Origin: Setoptus koraiensis
Lineage: Eukaryota > Arthropoda
Length of the DNA stretch: 64,000 nucleotides
Reading direction: 5' to 3'
NCBI GenBank assembly: GCA_048013815.1
Contig: CM106586.1
Location: forward strand, 2,480,001 to 2,544,000
Under the pieces are notes generated by a model. It was not told the DNA's origin. It did no database searches and worked only from the letters and a program-made list of their open reading frames with translations. This document shows, one piece after another, positions 26,352 through 39,716 of the stretch; the first letter of the stretch is position 1; each line of letters starts with the position of its first letter. The position numbers were made by a program, and so were the translations under genes.

Positions 26352-29300
26352 ATGTCGACGCCAAATTTAGGAACCCAAAGTTCCTTGTCCGAACGACAAC
26401 TCCAGATTTACAAATCTTGTGTATCATTATTGGTTGATGCTCAAGCACGTGATACCAACAAGGCCGATGCCGCTAAGGAACTAAGCTCCAATTTGGAGCA
26501 CATCATCGAACTGTCTCGCCATGATTCTCAATTCTTTGAGACAACAATCAATACCTTTATTAAGGTTTTGGAAGAGACCCGTCCACAATTTGTTAGTGAT
26601 TACCCTATACAAATTATGAGAAAGTCCCTATTAGAAATGATACAACGTCTACCCCCAAACGAACTCATTGAGACACCAACTATTATTAGAATACTTAAAT
26701 TAATGTTTACATTATTTGAAGTAGAAAACGAGGAAAATGTTCAAGTAATTTTGAGAATTATTATTGAACTGCACAAGACTTTACACAAAAATAGAAAAGG
26801 AATAGGTTTCATGCCGGAGACACAATCATTTTTGGACTCGGTCAAGAGTCTCTACAGTGATATGCAAAGGACTTATGATCTCAACAAAATATTTGATAAG
26901 AAAAAACATCAGGAGGAAGACCTTACACCAGCTTTACTAGAGCAATATCTAGCCAATATACATACATTGACAATTGTTGAAACTCAGAAACGAAACGAGG
27001 ACAAAGCTCTTATATCATATAGTATATTGCCTAGAGCAAAACAGTCGCTCAAAGTTCTAGCGGATTTGCCAATAATTGTTGTTCTATTGTATCAGATACA
27101 CAAAACACAATTGCAACAAACAGCCGCTGAATTCATACCTCTCATCATGAATACAATCACACTTAGGCCACCTGATAATATAAAGAATAGTGAACAATTT
27201 GATACTGAGATCTACGTAGAGTTTATTACAGCTCAAATCAAGGCACTGTCTTTCATCGCTTACATTGTTCGCATCTACGAAGGGCTCATTTCATCTCATT
27301 CCAATCAACTCGTCCAAGGCATGCTAATGCTGCTTAAAGATTGTCCACATGAGGTAGCTTCCCTACGTAAAGAACTCTTAGCTGCCGTGCGTCATATATT
27401 GCAGACATCACTGAAGACAAAATTCATCAGTCACATAAGTTATTTCTTTGACGAGTCTGTTCTAACAGGAAAAGGGTGGACTGCTAGAGAATCACTAAGA
27501 CCAATCGCCTACAACACCTTGGCTGATTTAGTGCACCATGTCAGACAAGATCTTAGTATAACTGATCTAGCAGCGGCAGTCAATGCATTCTCAAAGAATG
27601 TTCACGATGATACAATACCGCCTTATATACAATCGATGTCATGCAAACTTCTCCTCACTTTAGCCGAGAGCGCAAGCAAGAAATTTGTAGACAAAGATGC
27701 ACCTTATATACGTGAATTACTTATGAGGTTGATTGAGGTCTATGTGCTGAAATTCAAAGTGATAGCAACATTACACCTACCCATACTATTTCAAAGACTC
27801 AAGGCTCAACAAGCGCAAGCCAACGAAGCTAACGCGTCACAGGCCAATACCAATAGTGGTGGAAGTTTTATACCTCAAAGAGACTCAGCATTCACCATAG
27901 GCGTAGGCGAAGTACCAACAAGCCGAGAAGAGAAACCTAAGTTTGAGTTCCCCATGGCACCATCGCAGAATTACAGTATTGCCGACTGTAAAAGTATGGT
28001 AAAAACTTTAGTGGTAGGAGTTAAAACAGTCACAAATACCATTCCCTCTTATAAATTTAGCGGTATCACAGACCAGCTCCTTGTTCCGACTGGCGCTAAA
28101 GTTTTTCAGCCAAGAGATACAATAGTGTTTGTACGATTGGTCAAGTATGCGTTGCGTGCTCTTGATATCTATATGTTAGCTCCATCTGGCCAGACATTAC
28201 CTCATGGTATGATGAATCAAATGAATCGCCAGCAATTCATCGCTCAACAAAACAGTAGATCGAAGGAGGAAAAAGAAATCCTAGAACACTTTGCTGGTAT
28301 TTTTACAGCTTTACATCCGCTTACATTTCATGAGATCTTTTCAAAACTCATCGACTTTCTGGTCGAAAGAATGCACCAAAATTTCGCACTTCAAGTCATC
28401 GTCAACTCTTTCCTCGCCACCTCCCCGACTTCACCTATTTTTGCTACAATATTACTAGAATATCTACTTGTGCGGATGGAGGAAATAGGATCCAACGTCG
28501 AGAAATCAAATTTGTATCTCAGATTGTTCAAGATGGTGTTCGGATCAGTATCTCTGTATGCTGTCGAGAATGAACAAATGCTCAAGCCTCATCTTCATAA
28601 TATAGTGAACAAAAGTATGGAACTAGCTCTCGGTGCAAAAGATCCATACAATTATTTTCTACTATTAAGAGCCTTATTTAGATCAATTGGTGGAGGGAGT
28701 CATGATCTGTTATATCAGGAATTCTTGCCTTTGCTACCTAACCTCCTACAAGGTTTGAATAGTTTGCAAAGTGGACTTCACAAGCAGCACATCAAAGATT
28801 TATTCGTCGAATTATGCTTAACTGTGCCAGTGAGACTTAGTAGTTTATTACCCTACTTACCAATGCTGATGGATCCCTTGGTCTCCGCACTGAATGGTTC
28901 TCAAACTTTAATCAGCCAAGGGTTGAGAACACTCGAATTGTGTGTCGATAATTTGCAACCCGATTTCTTATATGAGCACATTCAACCAGTCAGAGCTGAA
29001 CTGATGCAAGCGCTATGGCGAACATTGCGACACCCGTCATCCAATATAGCGTCGACGTCTTTTCGTGTTCTTGGTAAGTTCGGAGGCGGTAACAGGAAGA
29101 TGATGATAGAGCCACAACGCCTACAGTATCTAGAAAACAAAGAGGGTTTCACAACGCAAGGGTCTTCCGTAGTCATATTTTTCCCGGATCAACGACAATC
29201 AATAAATCTTCCCATCGACAAAGTAGTCCACACTGCTTACGAGAATCTAAAACAGCTGAATATCGACCCTGATTTGAGACACCAAAGTTGGAATAATATA

Positions 29301-32300
29301 AAATCAGTTGTAGTCTCTAACTGTGGAATACTCGATTTACCCGAACAAAAACAAGCAATCAAGCAATTTTTTGGCAATCCTGCCCTCGCCACTATGAGTA
29401 TACCTTCGAAGAAAGATTATCTTTACAAGTGTCAAGATGTCGAGCTGCGAAAAGTCCATCAAACTGCATTGGCGGGCATGTTTATGGCCGCCGCAGTTCG
29501 TGAGTGCGACGAATTCTTCCTCAACGGTGTTGTTTTACATTACGTTATGGTGGCAATATATCAGCAGCTGTCCGACGATCCAGGGCCCTCTCAAGGAATG
29601 GATCCTTATGTCCTGATAGATGCCTTGGCTACAATTTTTGGATATGAAGAGAAGGAACTATGCAAACCTGCTCATGATGTTCTCGACTTCATTATTGAAA
29701 AGACAGCTCTACTTATCTGGGATGACACAAAAGAGCGAGCATATGAGCTACCCTATATATCATATCTAGTGAGAAGTATGTATAAGTTATGTTATGAACG
29801 AGCCTGGTACAGCAAAATGGGTGGGTGCATTGCGATAAAATACTTCTATGAGCACATGCCTCTAGTTTGGGTCTTGAAGTATCAAAAGAAGTTCGCCAAG
29901 GCACTACTTTATGTTATGAGAGACCTGACAGGGGAAGTATCTAGTGGCGCAGTGGACATGGCTCAGGCAAACTTAGAACGAATGCTGAATATCTGTGGTC
30001 AGCAGATTGATGTAACAAATGCCGAAACTCCTGAACAAAAGAATCTGATTGAATTCCAGACGAGATCTTTGAACGATGTCACAGAGCTTTTGGTGAGAGA
30101 GGTAACATCCCCTAATCTCTGTGTTAGAACTCAAGCTATGAAATCATTGGAAACGTTAGCAAAACTACTAGATAAATCAGTGACACAAGTAATGGAGCCT
30201 CATCGAAAAATATTAGAAAACATGATCCCCTTATTTGCTTCGTTAACGGATCATTGTTTGCTTGAGAAACAGCCTGTGAGAACTCAAATCGGTTTGATGC
30301 ACGGAACCACCTTCTGCAGCAATCTTCAGCCTAGACTGTTCACCATCGATACTAACATAGAGAAGCATAAAGACTACATTCACCAGTTAATCAAGATATG
30401 CGAAGGCGATGATCCAGCTCTAAAGAGACTTCCTTGCTACACTAAGGTTACTAATTTAGTACCAGTGAGAATTGCTGCTTTACAGGCCTTATCAGCTTGT
30501 TACTATCTCCGTGATTACGAACACAAAATTTTCACATTATTGTACAAGTCTACCGAGTCCAACAATCTGGAACTTCAAGAGACAGGTTACTCGTGTATCA
30601 AGCATTTTACCGACAACTTGACCATCGAACCTGCTCTTGTGATCAAAGAAATTAAGCCATTACTAGAGAAGCTACAAGATAGCTCTCAATGGGATCTAAA
30701 CTCTGTGAGACGAATACGATACATGACACAACTTTTCCCTTCAGTTTTTGAAGAAGACTTCTGTAAAAGTTTAGCAGAACATCTAGATAAGCTGGCTACC
30801 GCTGCAATGACAGATTTGCGAACCGTGCAAAGGCCTGGGGAACATGTATATGACAGGTGCAAGTTGGCGAATGAGAAACTAAAAGTTTACGCAGGCATTT
30901 TAGAAATATTCGCTCAACTTCCTAACGTACCACCTGGTATTCCAGAGAAAATCATGGCACAAGTATTTAAAACTGAAAAGAATATGTTGATTGAACCTGG
31001 AAGCCCACTCAGAGAGCCACTTAAGAAATTTCTCAAGAAGTATGCTACTCACGCAGTTGGGATCCTCCTATTACCAAACAATCTTGTTATTGAACAGATA
31101 TACAGATTCATCATGTTTCTGTTAAAAGGACCAGACGGAGAGCCATTCAGGATGTCGATGCGAATCACTGATAATATCAATAAATTAACCAAGTACGCTA
31201 GCGGACCATTTATTGATCCATACCGGCAACTAATCAACATGACTACCCTACCTGACGGTTCCATGCCTCAACAGCTACAAACTCGACCAGCTGAATTTGA
31301 TTGTCGATTTCCAGCAATCGCAATAATATCAACTCTTGCTAAATACGACGATTTATGGCTGATGACAAGACCTACCATAATAGACGTCCTAAAACGTCTG
31401 TGGAACACTGAGGAGTTTCACGAAAAACACAGCAAGATCGAGCACGTTGACTACATGCGATGGAAAGAACCAAAATTAGTGGTAAAGTGTTTGCTGAATT
31501 ACTTCAAACACAACAACCAGAATATTGAACTTCTGTTCCAGCTTCTAAGAGCCTTCCTTGGAAGATATTTGTGTGAGTTTGAACTCTTGAGACATTTCCT
31601 GGAGAAAACTGTCATAGAAACTTACTCCATCGAATGGAAGCGCGATGCCTTCTTCAAGTTCGTTACTGTGTTCAGAAATTCCAACTACTCCCAAGATCTC
31701 AAAGCCAAGATACTCCAGCTTATCATAATCCCCACGTTCTCACATTCATTCGAGAAAGGTTTGGGTGATGCATTGATAGGTGGTTCCCCTCAACCCGACA
31801 ATGACGAGAACAAGAACAATCTCATCAATGTATTTATGGAGATAATCAAAGATATATTGGCTGATGACAAAAATAAGTGCATCCAAGTCTCAGACTCAGT
31901 CAGGATAATATTGTTGCAGTTTTCTTGTCTCCTAGTAGAGCAAGCTTCGTCGCACATTCATCCTCTCACCAACAAGCGACAGGGCAATAAGTTGCGTTAC
32001 CTCATGACATTTGCTTGGCCGTGTCTTCTATCGAAGAATTGTGTAGATCCCGCCACGAAATATCACGGCCACCTTCTACTAGCGCACATAATATCGAAAT
32101 TCGCCGTTCATAGTCGGATCGTGCTCCAAGTTTTCCATAGTCTTCTCAAGGCTTACGCACCGGAGGCTCGGGCAGTTGTGCGCCAAGCACTGGAAGTGCT
32201 CACCCCAGCAATGCCTCACAGAATTGAAAAAGGTGATAATATGAATATGCTCACCTTGTGGACCAAGAAGATTATCACAGAGGAAGGGCACATGTTGCCT

Positions 32301-35300
32301 CAACTCGTTCACATGTTACAACTACTTGTGCGACATTTCAGAGTTTATTATCCCGTGCGCAACCATTTAATACAACACATGGTAAGCTCTATCCAGAGAT
32401 TAGGTTTTGCGGCCAATGTTACGATTGAGCACAAGAGGATGGCTGTAGATCTATGTGAGGTGATAATAAGATGGGAAATGCAGCGTATAAGGGAGGAGCG
32501 GGAGAGACAAGCTCAAGGGCTTCCGTCGCTCAACCCTCAAAGTCCATCGGTTCTTTCGAAAGGTCCAGGAACTCCCAGCTCGAGTACCGTCTCTCAAACT
32601 ATGAAAGACATGTTTGGTCCAAATTCGCCAATGCCTAGTCAACAAGCTAAGCTCAACGATACATCAACTTCTAACTTGGCTAAAGATTCAATTGTTAAAG
32701 TGTTTAAAACAGAAACTCCAGACTCATCTAGTCAATCCTCATTGAATCAACCGCCGTCCTCACCACTAGTTGCAGTTAAATCACCCCAACAGATAACCGC
32801 CCAACAGCAACCACTGCTCCAGCAAATTCAACAGCAACAACAGCAAGCAAGACAAAGTCCTCGTCCGTCGATCGGTCATCAAATATCGCAATCATCGATC
32901 AATGTACCCATAATGTCATTGACAGACGGCAACATTGAAAATAATCGTATGAATCTGCAAGAAGACTGCTTCAAGCCACTAGATCCACATTATGCAAATG
33001 AAATAATCAACAAACTTCTTCAAATGGCTTGTCAAGTGAATGAGCCTCCAACGAACACTCCTAGTTACAGTTCATCACCAGGTGAGAATCTTTCTAAGAG
33101 ATGTGTCATGCTTCTCAAATCCGCCCTCAAACCAGACGTCTGGGTCAATCCTGACCTAAATAAGAAGTTGTTGAAATGGTTCGCAGAACTTCTCTGCTCA
33201 ATAGAACCTAGACAGCAACCTAGTCCACCGCCAAATATTGGTAACATCTGCACTGCTTTGGAATTGCTATCCTTCCTAGCAAACACTCTGTCCAGAGATG
33301 TAATACTTGACATTTTCAGCTCTGAGGATCTCCAGAGAGGTATAATAGCCTGTATAAACAGCTGCTCCACTTCTAAAGTTATTCGATCCGGAAGTAGTCT
33401 TCTACAAAGACTAATGAGCGTTTTCCCTCCGCGATCTGCTACCTCGCCAAGTCCATCGCAGTATGAAAGGTTGGAGAATCTGTACACTAGTGTTCACAAT
33501 ATAATTCTTCAAGGCCTCAACAATTACGAGACTGCACAACAAGCGCCACCTTCTATTTTATTTAGCACTCTGATGATTCTCAAAGCAGCTTGTTCGAACA
33601 ATCCTTGCTATATCGATAGGCTGATGCAAACATTCATAAGGGTTTTGCAAAAGATGACTAAAGAACACTTACAACCATCGGGCGAGGTGAGCCCAATGGG
33701 CTCAGAATTACTAATACTAAGTTTGGATCTGGTCAAAAACAGAATAAGCTCCATGAATCAAGAAATGAGAAAAATCTTCATACAGCAGATCCTCGCTAAT
33801 CTCATCGAGCGATCAACAGACGTCAAGGTATCTAGAGCAATAACAAAAATTGTTGAAGATTGGGTGAAACACAAACAGGGTCCAAGTCCTTCTCAAACCC
33901 AAGGACCGAATCTGAGAGAAAAGACTTTACTACTGATCAAACTTATGTATAATATTGAGAAGAGAGATGCACACGACATAGAACTCATAGCACAATTTCT
34001 AGAATTAATCAATTATGTTTTCAGAGATGACGAACTCAAGACGACAGACCTGACAACCAAATTGGAGACCGCATTCATGCTGGGTCTGCGATTTGTGCAA
34101 CCAACAATCAGAGCCAAGTTCTTCCACGTTTTCAATCAGAGTGTAAAGGCTAAACTGTACGAAAGATTAATGTACATTGTTTGTGCTCAGAATTGGGAAA
34201 CTATAGGCCACCATTATTGGATCAAGCAATGCATCGAGTTTATACTAGTTATAGCCTTGGATACTACACCTATCAAACATGCCAGCCCAAATGCGTATTT
34301 GCCCGGACTTCGCTGCTCAGTTTGTCCAGTGGATCAACCCAACCTTCTTGAGGTCGATGGTGATTCATCCTCTATACGGTCCATGCTGATTTCAGACACT
34401 ACAACTATCAACTCGTCGGCACCGGCAACAGAACCATCTGTGCCCATGGACATAGATGATGAAACTAGGTCTCAAGCAAATAGTACAACCACTAGCAATT
34501 CCAAATCAACACCCGAGTTGTCTGCGAAAATTCAAGATATCAGGAAGCGTCTGTTGACAATTATGGATGAGCAATACAAATTCTACGACGATGTAAAACA
34601 GATCAATACTGGTAGTCTGCTTCAATCTTTGGCTCAGATATGTCACTCTGACTCACAGTTGGCTCATGATATTTGGATACAGATGTTTCCAAAGATCTGG
34701 AAAGTATTGAACGATTCGCAGACGACTCTTCTCGGCAGAGAAATAGTACCATTTTTGTGCAGCGGGAGTCATGTCAAACAGATTGAATGTCATCCTAGTG
34801 CTATCGGTACATTTATGGAGGCAGTGTCTCTATGTCAGCCTCCTATACAGATTCGTCCAGTATTATTGCGCTATCTTGGTAAAAATCACAATCTATGGCA
34901 ACGAGCCGCCTTGATGCTCGAAGAAATGTATAAGGACAAATCACTGGATATTACCTATCCCGTTTCTGCCCGCTCAAGTAAATCTAACCAACAGAACCCG
35001 AATGATTTCGATATCATAGCTCTGAATCCACTTTCAACACTGGCGGAGGAGGCATCAGATTCGCTGGCTGATTTGTTAGAGTTGTTGCACGAAGAGGACC
35101 TCTGGTGTGGCTTGTGGCAAAAGCGGGCCCAATACAAAGAAACTCTAAACGCTATAGCTTATGAGCAACAGGGTATGTTTGAACAGGCTCAAGAATGTTA
35201 TGAGGCTGCAATGAATCGTCAAAGGATTGAGTTCGACAGTACCTATATTTTGAAACCTGGTATGAAATCAGAGAACAAACTCTGGGAACGACATTGGATC

Positions 35301-36765
35301 AAATGTTCTAAGGAACTGAATCAATGGGACTCATTATTAGAGTATGGTAACTCGCAACATTCGGCTAATCCTATTCTTGTAATGGAGAGTGCATGGCGAG
35401 TTCCGAATTGGCAACTGATGCGAGAAGCACTCAGTTTGGTTGAGGCCAATTGCCCAATCTCGATGGCATGGTTAGTGGCTTTATATAAGGGCTATAATTT
35501 CATATGCAATCGCGAGGAGTATGATTTAGCTGCAGTAGATGCAATGATAAACTGTTCATCGGATCACTGTATAAAAGAGTGGAGGAAATTGCCTCATATA
35601 GTATCTCATGCTCACATAAGATTATTGCATGGGGCACAACGTATAATGGAACTATACGAGGCTCTTCAACTGCATACAAGTTTCATGCCAAACCCCTTAG
35701 CTCGTCAAACTAATCAAGTTTCTCATGATATGAAAGCTGTTGTTAAGACATGGAGGAATAGACAACCCATACTATCAGATGACCTGTCCCATTGGAGCGA
35801 CATATTCACCTGGAGACAACATCACTACCAGGCCATCGTGGCCCACTACGATGCTCAATCTCAACAGATGGCTCAATCTGGACAATTTCTGACACCTGAC
35901 CCAAATGCTTCCAATGCTATGCTGGGCGTCCATGCATCCGCACAAGCAATCATCCAATTTGGTGAGATTGCTCGAAGACAAGGTCTCATTAACGTTTGTT
36001 TAGACTCTATAAATCGTATTCATACTATACCAAGCGTACCCATAGTAGACTGCTTCCAGAAAATCCGTCAACAGGTCAAGTGTTATCTTCAGATGCCTAT
36101 ATCTGAGGATAAGGCGGAGCTACTTGATGGACTGGAAATTATTGAATCAACCAATCTGAAATACTTCGCTAAAGACATGATTGCTGAGTTTTATGCTCTC
36201 AAAGGTATGTTTCTGTCGCAACTTGACCGTCACGATGAGGCTAACAAATCTTACAGTGCCGCAGCTCAGCTTCATGACATGTTGCCACGAGCCTGGGCCG
36301 CTTGGGGAGAACATATGGAGAGACGCTTCACACAAGAGACAAATATGGATGTTAACAATCCAAATCTGATTAATGGTCGCCAAATGGAACTAGGAGTGTC
36401 AGCAATAACTTGTTACCTTCAAGCCTGCCGACATCAGACTGAACCAAAATCACGCAAGTTCTTAGCTAAAGTGCTTTGGTTGTTATCTTTCGACGATGAA
36501 CGTTCCCAGTTAGCTAAAACTGTCGAGGAATATCACGGATTTGTGCCAGCCACTAACTGGCTCGCCTGGATTCCACAATTGTTGCAATGCATGTTGAGGA
36601 ATGAAGGAGAACACTTGAGGAAGTTATTGATCTTCATAGGTCGATCATACCCTCAAGCCGTATACTTCCCCACCATGACCCTTTTCCGAACATTGAAAAT
36701 GTATATTCATGCTTTCAAATTGAGAAATAATAGCCTTAATTCCGCGCTCATGCAACAACAGCAGC

Positions 36766-36847
<82 letters not shown>

Positions 36848-38939
36848 GCCAACGGTAAGCTCTTCTTTGCAAACAACAATAATTTCCCCGGGCGCGGCTA
36901 TGATGATGGGTCCAAGTTCACAATTGCAGCAGCAATTACCAATTCAACAACAACTATTACAACCACAGCAACTACTTCAGCCGCAGCAACTGCCCCAACA
37001 ACAACTATCACAGCAACTATCGCAGCCCCAGCAACAACAGGTGCCTCAACAGCAACAATTACCCCAGCAGCAATTAATACAAACGCAACAAATACCTCAA
37101 CAACAGTTGCCACAGTTACTTTCGCATCAGGTAGGTGCTTCGACCTCGCAGCAACAAATACCCATACTCACGCCATCCAACCAGCCAGGTCAGCAACCTT
37201 TACCACCTCAGCCTAACCAGCGCCAGCAACCTATGGCTCCAGCCTCCTTATGGCGTTGTTCAGAGATAATGAAGACTCAACGTGATATTCATCCGACAAC
37301 ATTATCATCACTGGAGGGTATAGCGGAACAAATGGTCTGGTTCAGGGTATACTGGTATGAGGAAGTTCAGAAGCAAGTACAGCAAGCTCTCTTTAAATGT
37401 TATGTTTTGGCTTTCGAGAACAGAAATCAGGTTGCCAATGTGACAATTAATCAGCCCATACTAAACTATGTTAAAAAATTAGTTACGACGTTTGGAGTTG
37501 GTATTACTGGCAATATATCTAGTGTGCTCTCAACGGCATCGTCTGCCGCCTCTGAGTCCCTAGCTGAGCGCGTTCAAGCCACCTCGCAAGATCCCGAATA
37601 TCAGCATACTAAAATGAAATTTAGGGCTGATTTTGATGAGGCTTCACTGCCCACAATGACTTTGATGACAATGATTGTGAAATTGCAAAAATGGATCAAA
37701 ATTTTAGAACACAAGACAAAACTAATGCCCAAAACCTACCTGATCGAAGAGAAATGCCGCTTCCTGAGCAATTTCTCGCAACACACCGCCGATGTAGAAT
37801 TGCCCGGCGAATCATTATTGCCCAAACATAATCACTACTATGTGAGAATAGCTAGATTCATGCCTGAGGTTGAGGTAATCAGCAAGCACAACACGGCAGC
37901 AAGAAGAATTTTCATACGAGGTCACAACGGAAAAGTGTACCCCTATCTGGTTGTGAGTGATTCATTTTCCAGCGACGCAAGACGCGAAGAAAGGGTCTTA
38001 CAGTTGATGAGGCTCCTCAATCTCTATTTGGGCAAACGAAAAGAAACAGGTAGACGATTTCTTAATTACACAGTTCCTCGCGTTGTTGCCATCAGTCCAG
38101 ATATGCGTCTCGTTGAGGACAACCCAGCCTCTCTGTCGCTAATGGATATTTTCAAGAGACGCATTGGATATCAAAAGCATGGCGACCAGGACGTTGATCA
38201 AGATTCCCCAATAATGGAATATTATGAAAGGCTTAAGTCCATACAGGCCACAAATATGCAAGCGACCCAAAGAAATCTTAAAGATATATTATCGGATATT
38301 CAGAATAAGTTGGTATCTACAAAACTATTTAAGGATTGGGCTAGTCAAACCTATGTTGCAGCCACAGACTATTGGTGCTTCAGATCTCAATTTACTCTTC
38401 AGATGTCCTTAGCTAGTTTCTCAGAGTACGTCTTACACTTGACTCGGCTCAATCCAGATATGATGTACATACACCAGGATAGTGGTCTGATCAATGTGGC
38501 CTACTACAAGTTTGATGTTGATGATAGGAGTGGCGACATTCAAGCCAACAGAGCTGTCCCATTTAGATTAACACACAACATATCGGAATTTATGACCCCA
38601 ATTGGTGTTATTGGACCATTTACAGCATCTATGATTGCCGTCTCTCGTTGTCTGTTGAGCCCTAACTTTAAGGTAGATGCAATACTTAAGGCCATATTAC
38701 GAGACGAGATGCTTGATTGGTATAAGACTAGTTCACGCTCTTGCTCTATAGAAAATCAAATGCAGGGTGATCTGTTGGTGACAATGGTCAATAAAGCTGT
38801 CAGAAGCATTTTAGCCAGAATGCATTCTTTGGCCAGTTTAGACAAGCCTCTCGAGAGCAAAACATCATGTCTGATAGATTTGGCCAATAGTAATGAACAA
38901 CTTTGTCAGATGGATCCCTCATGGCACCCTTGGTTGTAG
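26352..38939 (+). CDS. TRRAP: TRRAP / Tra1 / Nipped-A, scaffold pseudokinase of SAGA and NuA4-Tip60 complexes
   Basis: One uninterrupted frame of 4195 residues from ATG 26352 to TAG 38937-38939. Both ends match the family: the N-terminus has VENEENVQVILRIIIELHK (human TRRAP has a near-identical ETENEENV segment) and the C-terminus is a FATC-type tail ending DPSWHPWL. Order: HEAT repeats (about 1-2600), a Ser/Pro/Gln-rich linker near 2050-2190, FAT domain (about 2700-3400, including ENKLWERHWIKCSKELNQWDSLLEYG near 2975), a Gln-rich insert (about 3467-3629), an FRB-like segment, then a PI3K-like fold from about 3845. The catalytic and DFG-like motifs of active PIKKs are not evident, as expected for this pseudokinase. 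TRRAP is recruited by transcription activators and carries histone acetyltransferase modules. It is about 340 residues longer than human TRRAP (about 3860), about half of that in the Gln-rich insert. AATAAA lies at 38972. Confidence 0.98.
36753..36848 (+). repeat. CAA/CAG trinucleotide repeat encoding 32 glutamines in TRRAP
   Basis: Ninety-six bp of almost pure CAA with three or so CAG codons, in frame, encoding Gln 3468-3499 of TRRAP. A further ~130 residues of Gln/Pro/Leu-rich sequence follow to about 37240. The long antisense poly-leucine frame here is only its shadow. Confidence 0.98.
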
Positions 38940-38971
38940 ATAAAAACATAATGTAAACAATATGTACAGTT

Positions 38972-38977
38972 AATAAA
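38972..38977 (+). promoter_or_regulatory. Poly(A) signal of TRRAP
   Basis: AATAAA 33 bp after the TRRAP stop, in the 170-bp gap to the convergent SUMO gene. No clear AATAAA for SUMO is visible on the other strand in the same gap. Confidence 0.5.
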
Positions 38978-39109
38978 AATCAAAACTAAAGAAAATGAAC
39001 GATAAATACAGTATGATTAAGACACATAAGACTCGTGAGTCATGACCCTGTTTCATTGAAAGAAGCGATACAAGAAACTCTTTTGTACATCATCAAACAT
39101 CTGTCCCTA

Positions 39110-39454
39110 TTAGAGAGCTTTGTTTGTGCCTAGTCCGAGGTGGGATGATGATGAAGCGGTACCTCCTTGCTGTTCCTGGAATACTTCTATGGTGTCCTCG
39201 TTTTCCATTTCGAGAAGCTTTGGTGTGTCTGTGTCATCAATTCGTTTTCCATCGAATAAAAATCTCAATGATTGTATGGGTACACCAACTCTATCTGAGT
39301 AGCTCTTTTTGATTTTTTTCATCTCAGTACCATATTTTACCCTAAAATGTATCTCGGTTCCGTCCTGGCTGACAACTTTCAGTTTAATATAGTCACTTGG
39401 AGCGGTGTCACCTGATGGCTCCGCTTTAGCGTCATCTCCGCCCATAGATGCCAT
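39110..39454 (-). CDS. SUMO: SUMO (small ubiquitin-related modifier) precursor
   Basis: Single exon of 114 residues on the minus strand. A flexible N-terminal tail (1-20) precedes the ubiquitin-like beta-grasp fold (about 21-96): [67 protein letters not shown]. The fold ends in QQGG with the di-glycine at 97-98, followed by a 16-residue tail that SUMO proteases would remove. The mature C-terminal Gly is activated by the SAE1/SAE2 E1 and transferred by Ubc9 to target lysines. AKAE (residues 9-12) in the N-tail loosely resembles the psi-K-x-E acceptor site used for SUMO-2/3 chains, but with Ala at the hydrophobic position. The C-terminal tail is longer than in many SUMOs. The gene is tail-to-tail with TRRAP. 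Confidence 0.97.
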   Translation of the reverse strand: MASMGGDDAKAEPSGDTAPSDYIKLKVVSQDGTEIHFRVKYGTEMKKIKKSYSDRVGVPIQSLRFLFDGKRIDDTDTPKLLEMENEDTIEVFQEQQGGTASSSSHLGLGTNKAL

Positions 39455-39673
39455 TGTGTTGTTCTAGTCGGTTTAATTAATCCAGATAAAAAATTGTAAG
39501 TTGTTAATTGTTTAATTATTTATTATTTATCACTATTTGTGGAATGATACTGTTGTCAACAAATGGTGAAACACGTATTGTCAGTCGATTTCATTGTTAA
39601 CGCACCATGCGCATGAGTGCGCGCGTGTACAATTTTGGCGCGCTGATTTGAATGGTTCAAATGTTCCTAACAT

Positions 39674-39716
39674 GATGTCTGAGATAGACATCAGTTTAAT
39701 ATGGAGACTCCATATT
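39674..39716. repeat. Two adjacent perfect short hairpins
   Basis: GATGTCT (39674-39680) pairs with AGACATC (39686-39692) across a 5-nt loop. Five bp later AATATGGAG (39698-39706) pairs with CTCCATATT (39708-39716) around a single central A. They lie about 220 bp upstream of the SUMO start codon. They could be palindromic protein-binding sites or chance. Confidence 0.7.

Noticed and set aside
36645-36872. Minus-strand poly-leucine frame
   Set aside because: It is the antisense of the CAA repeat in TRRAP.
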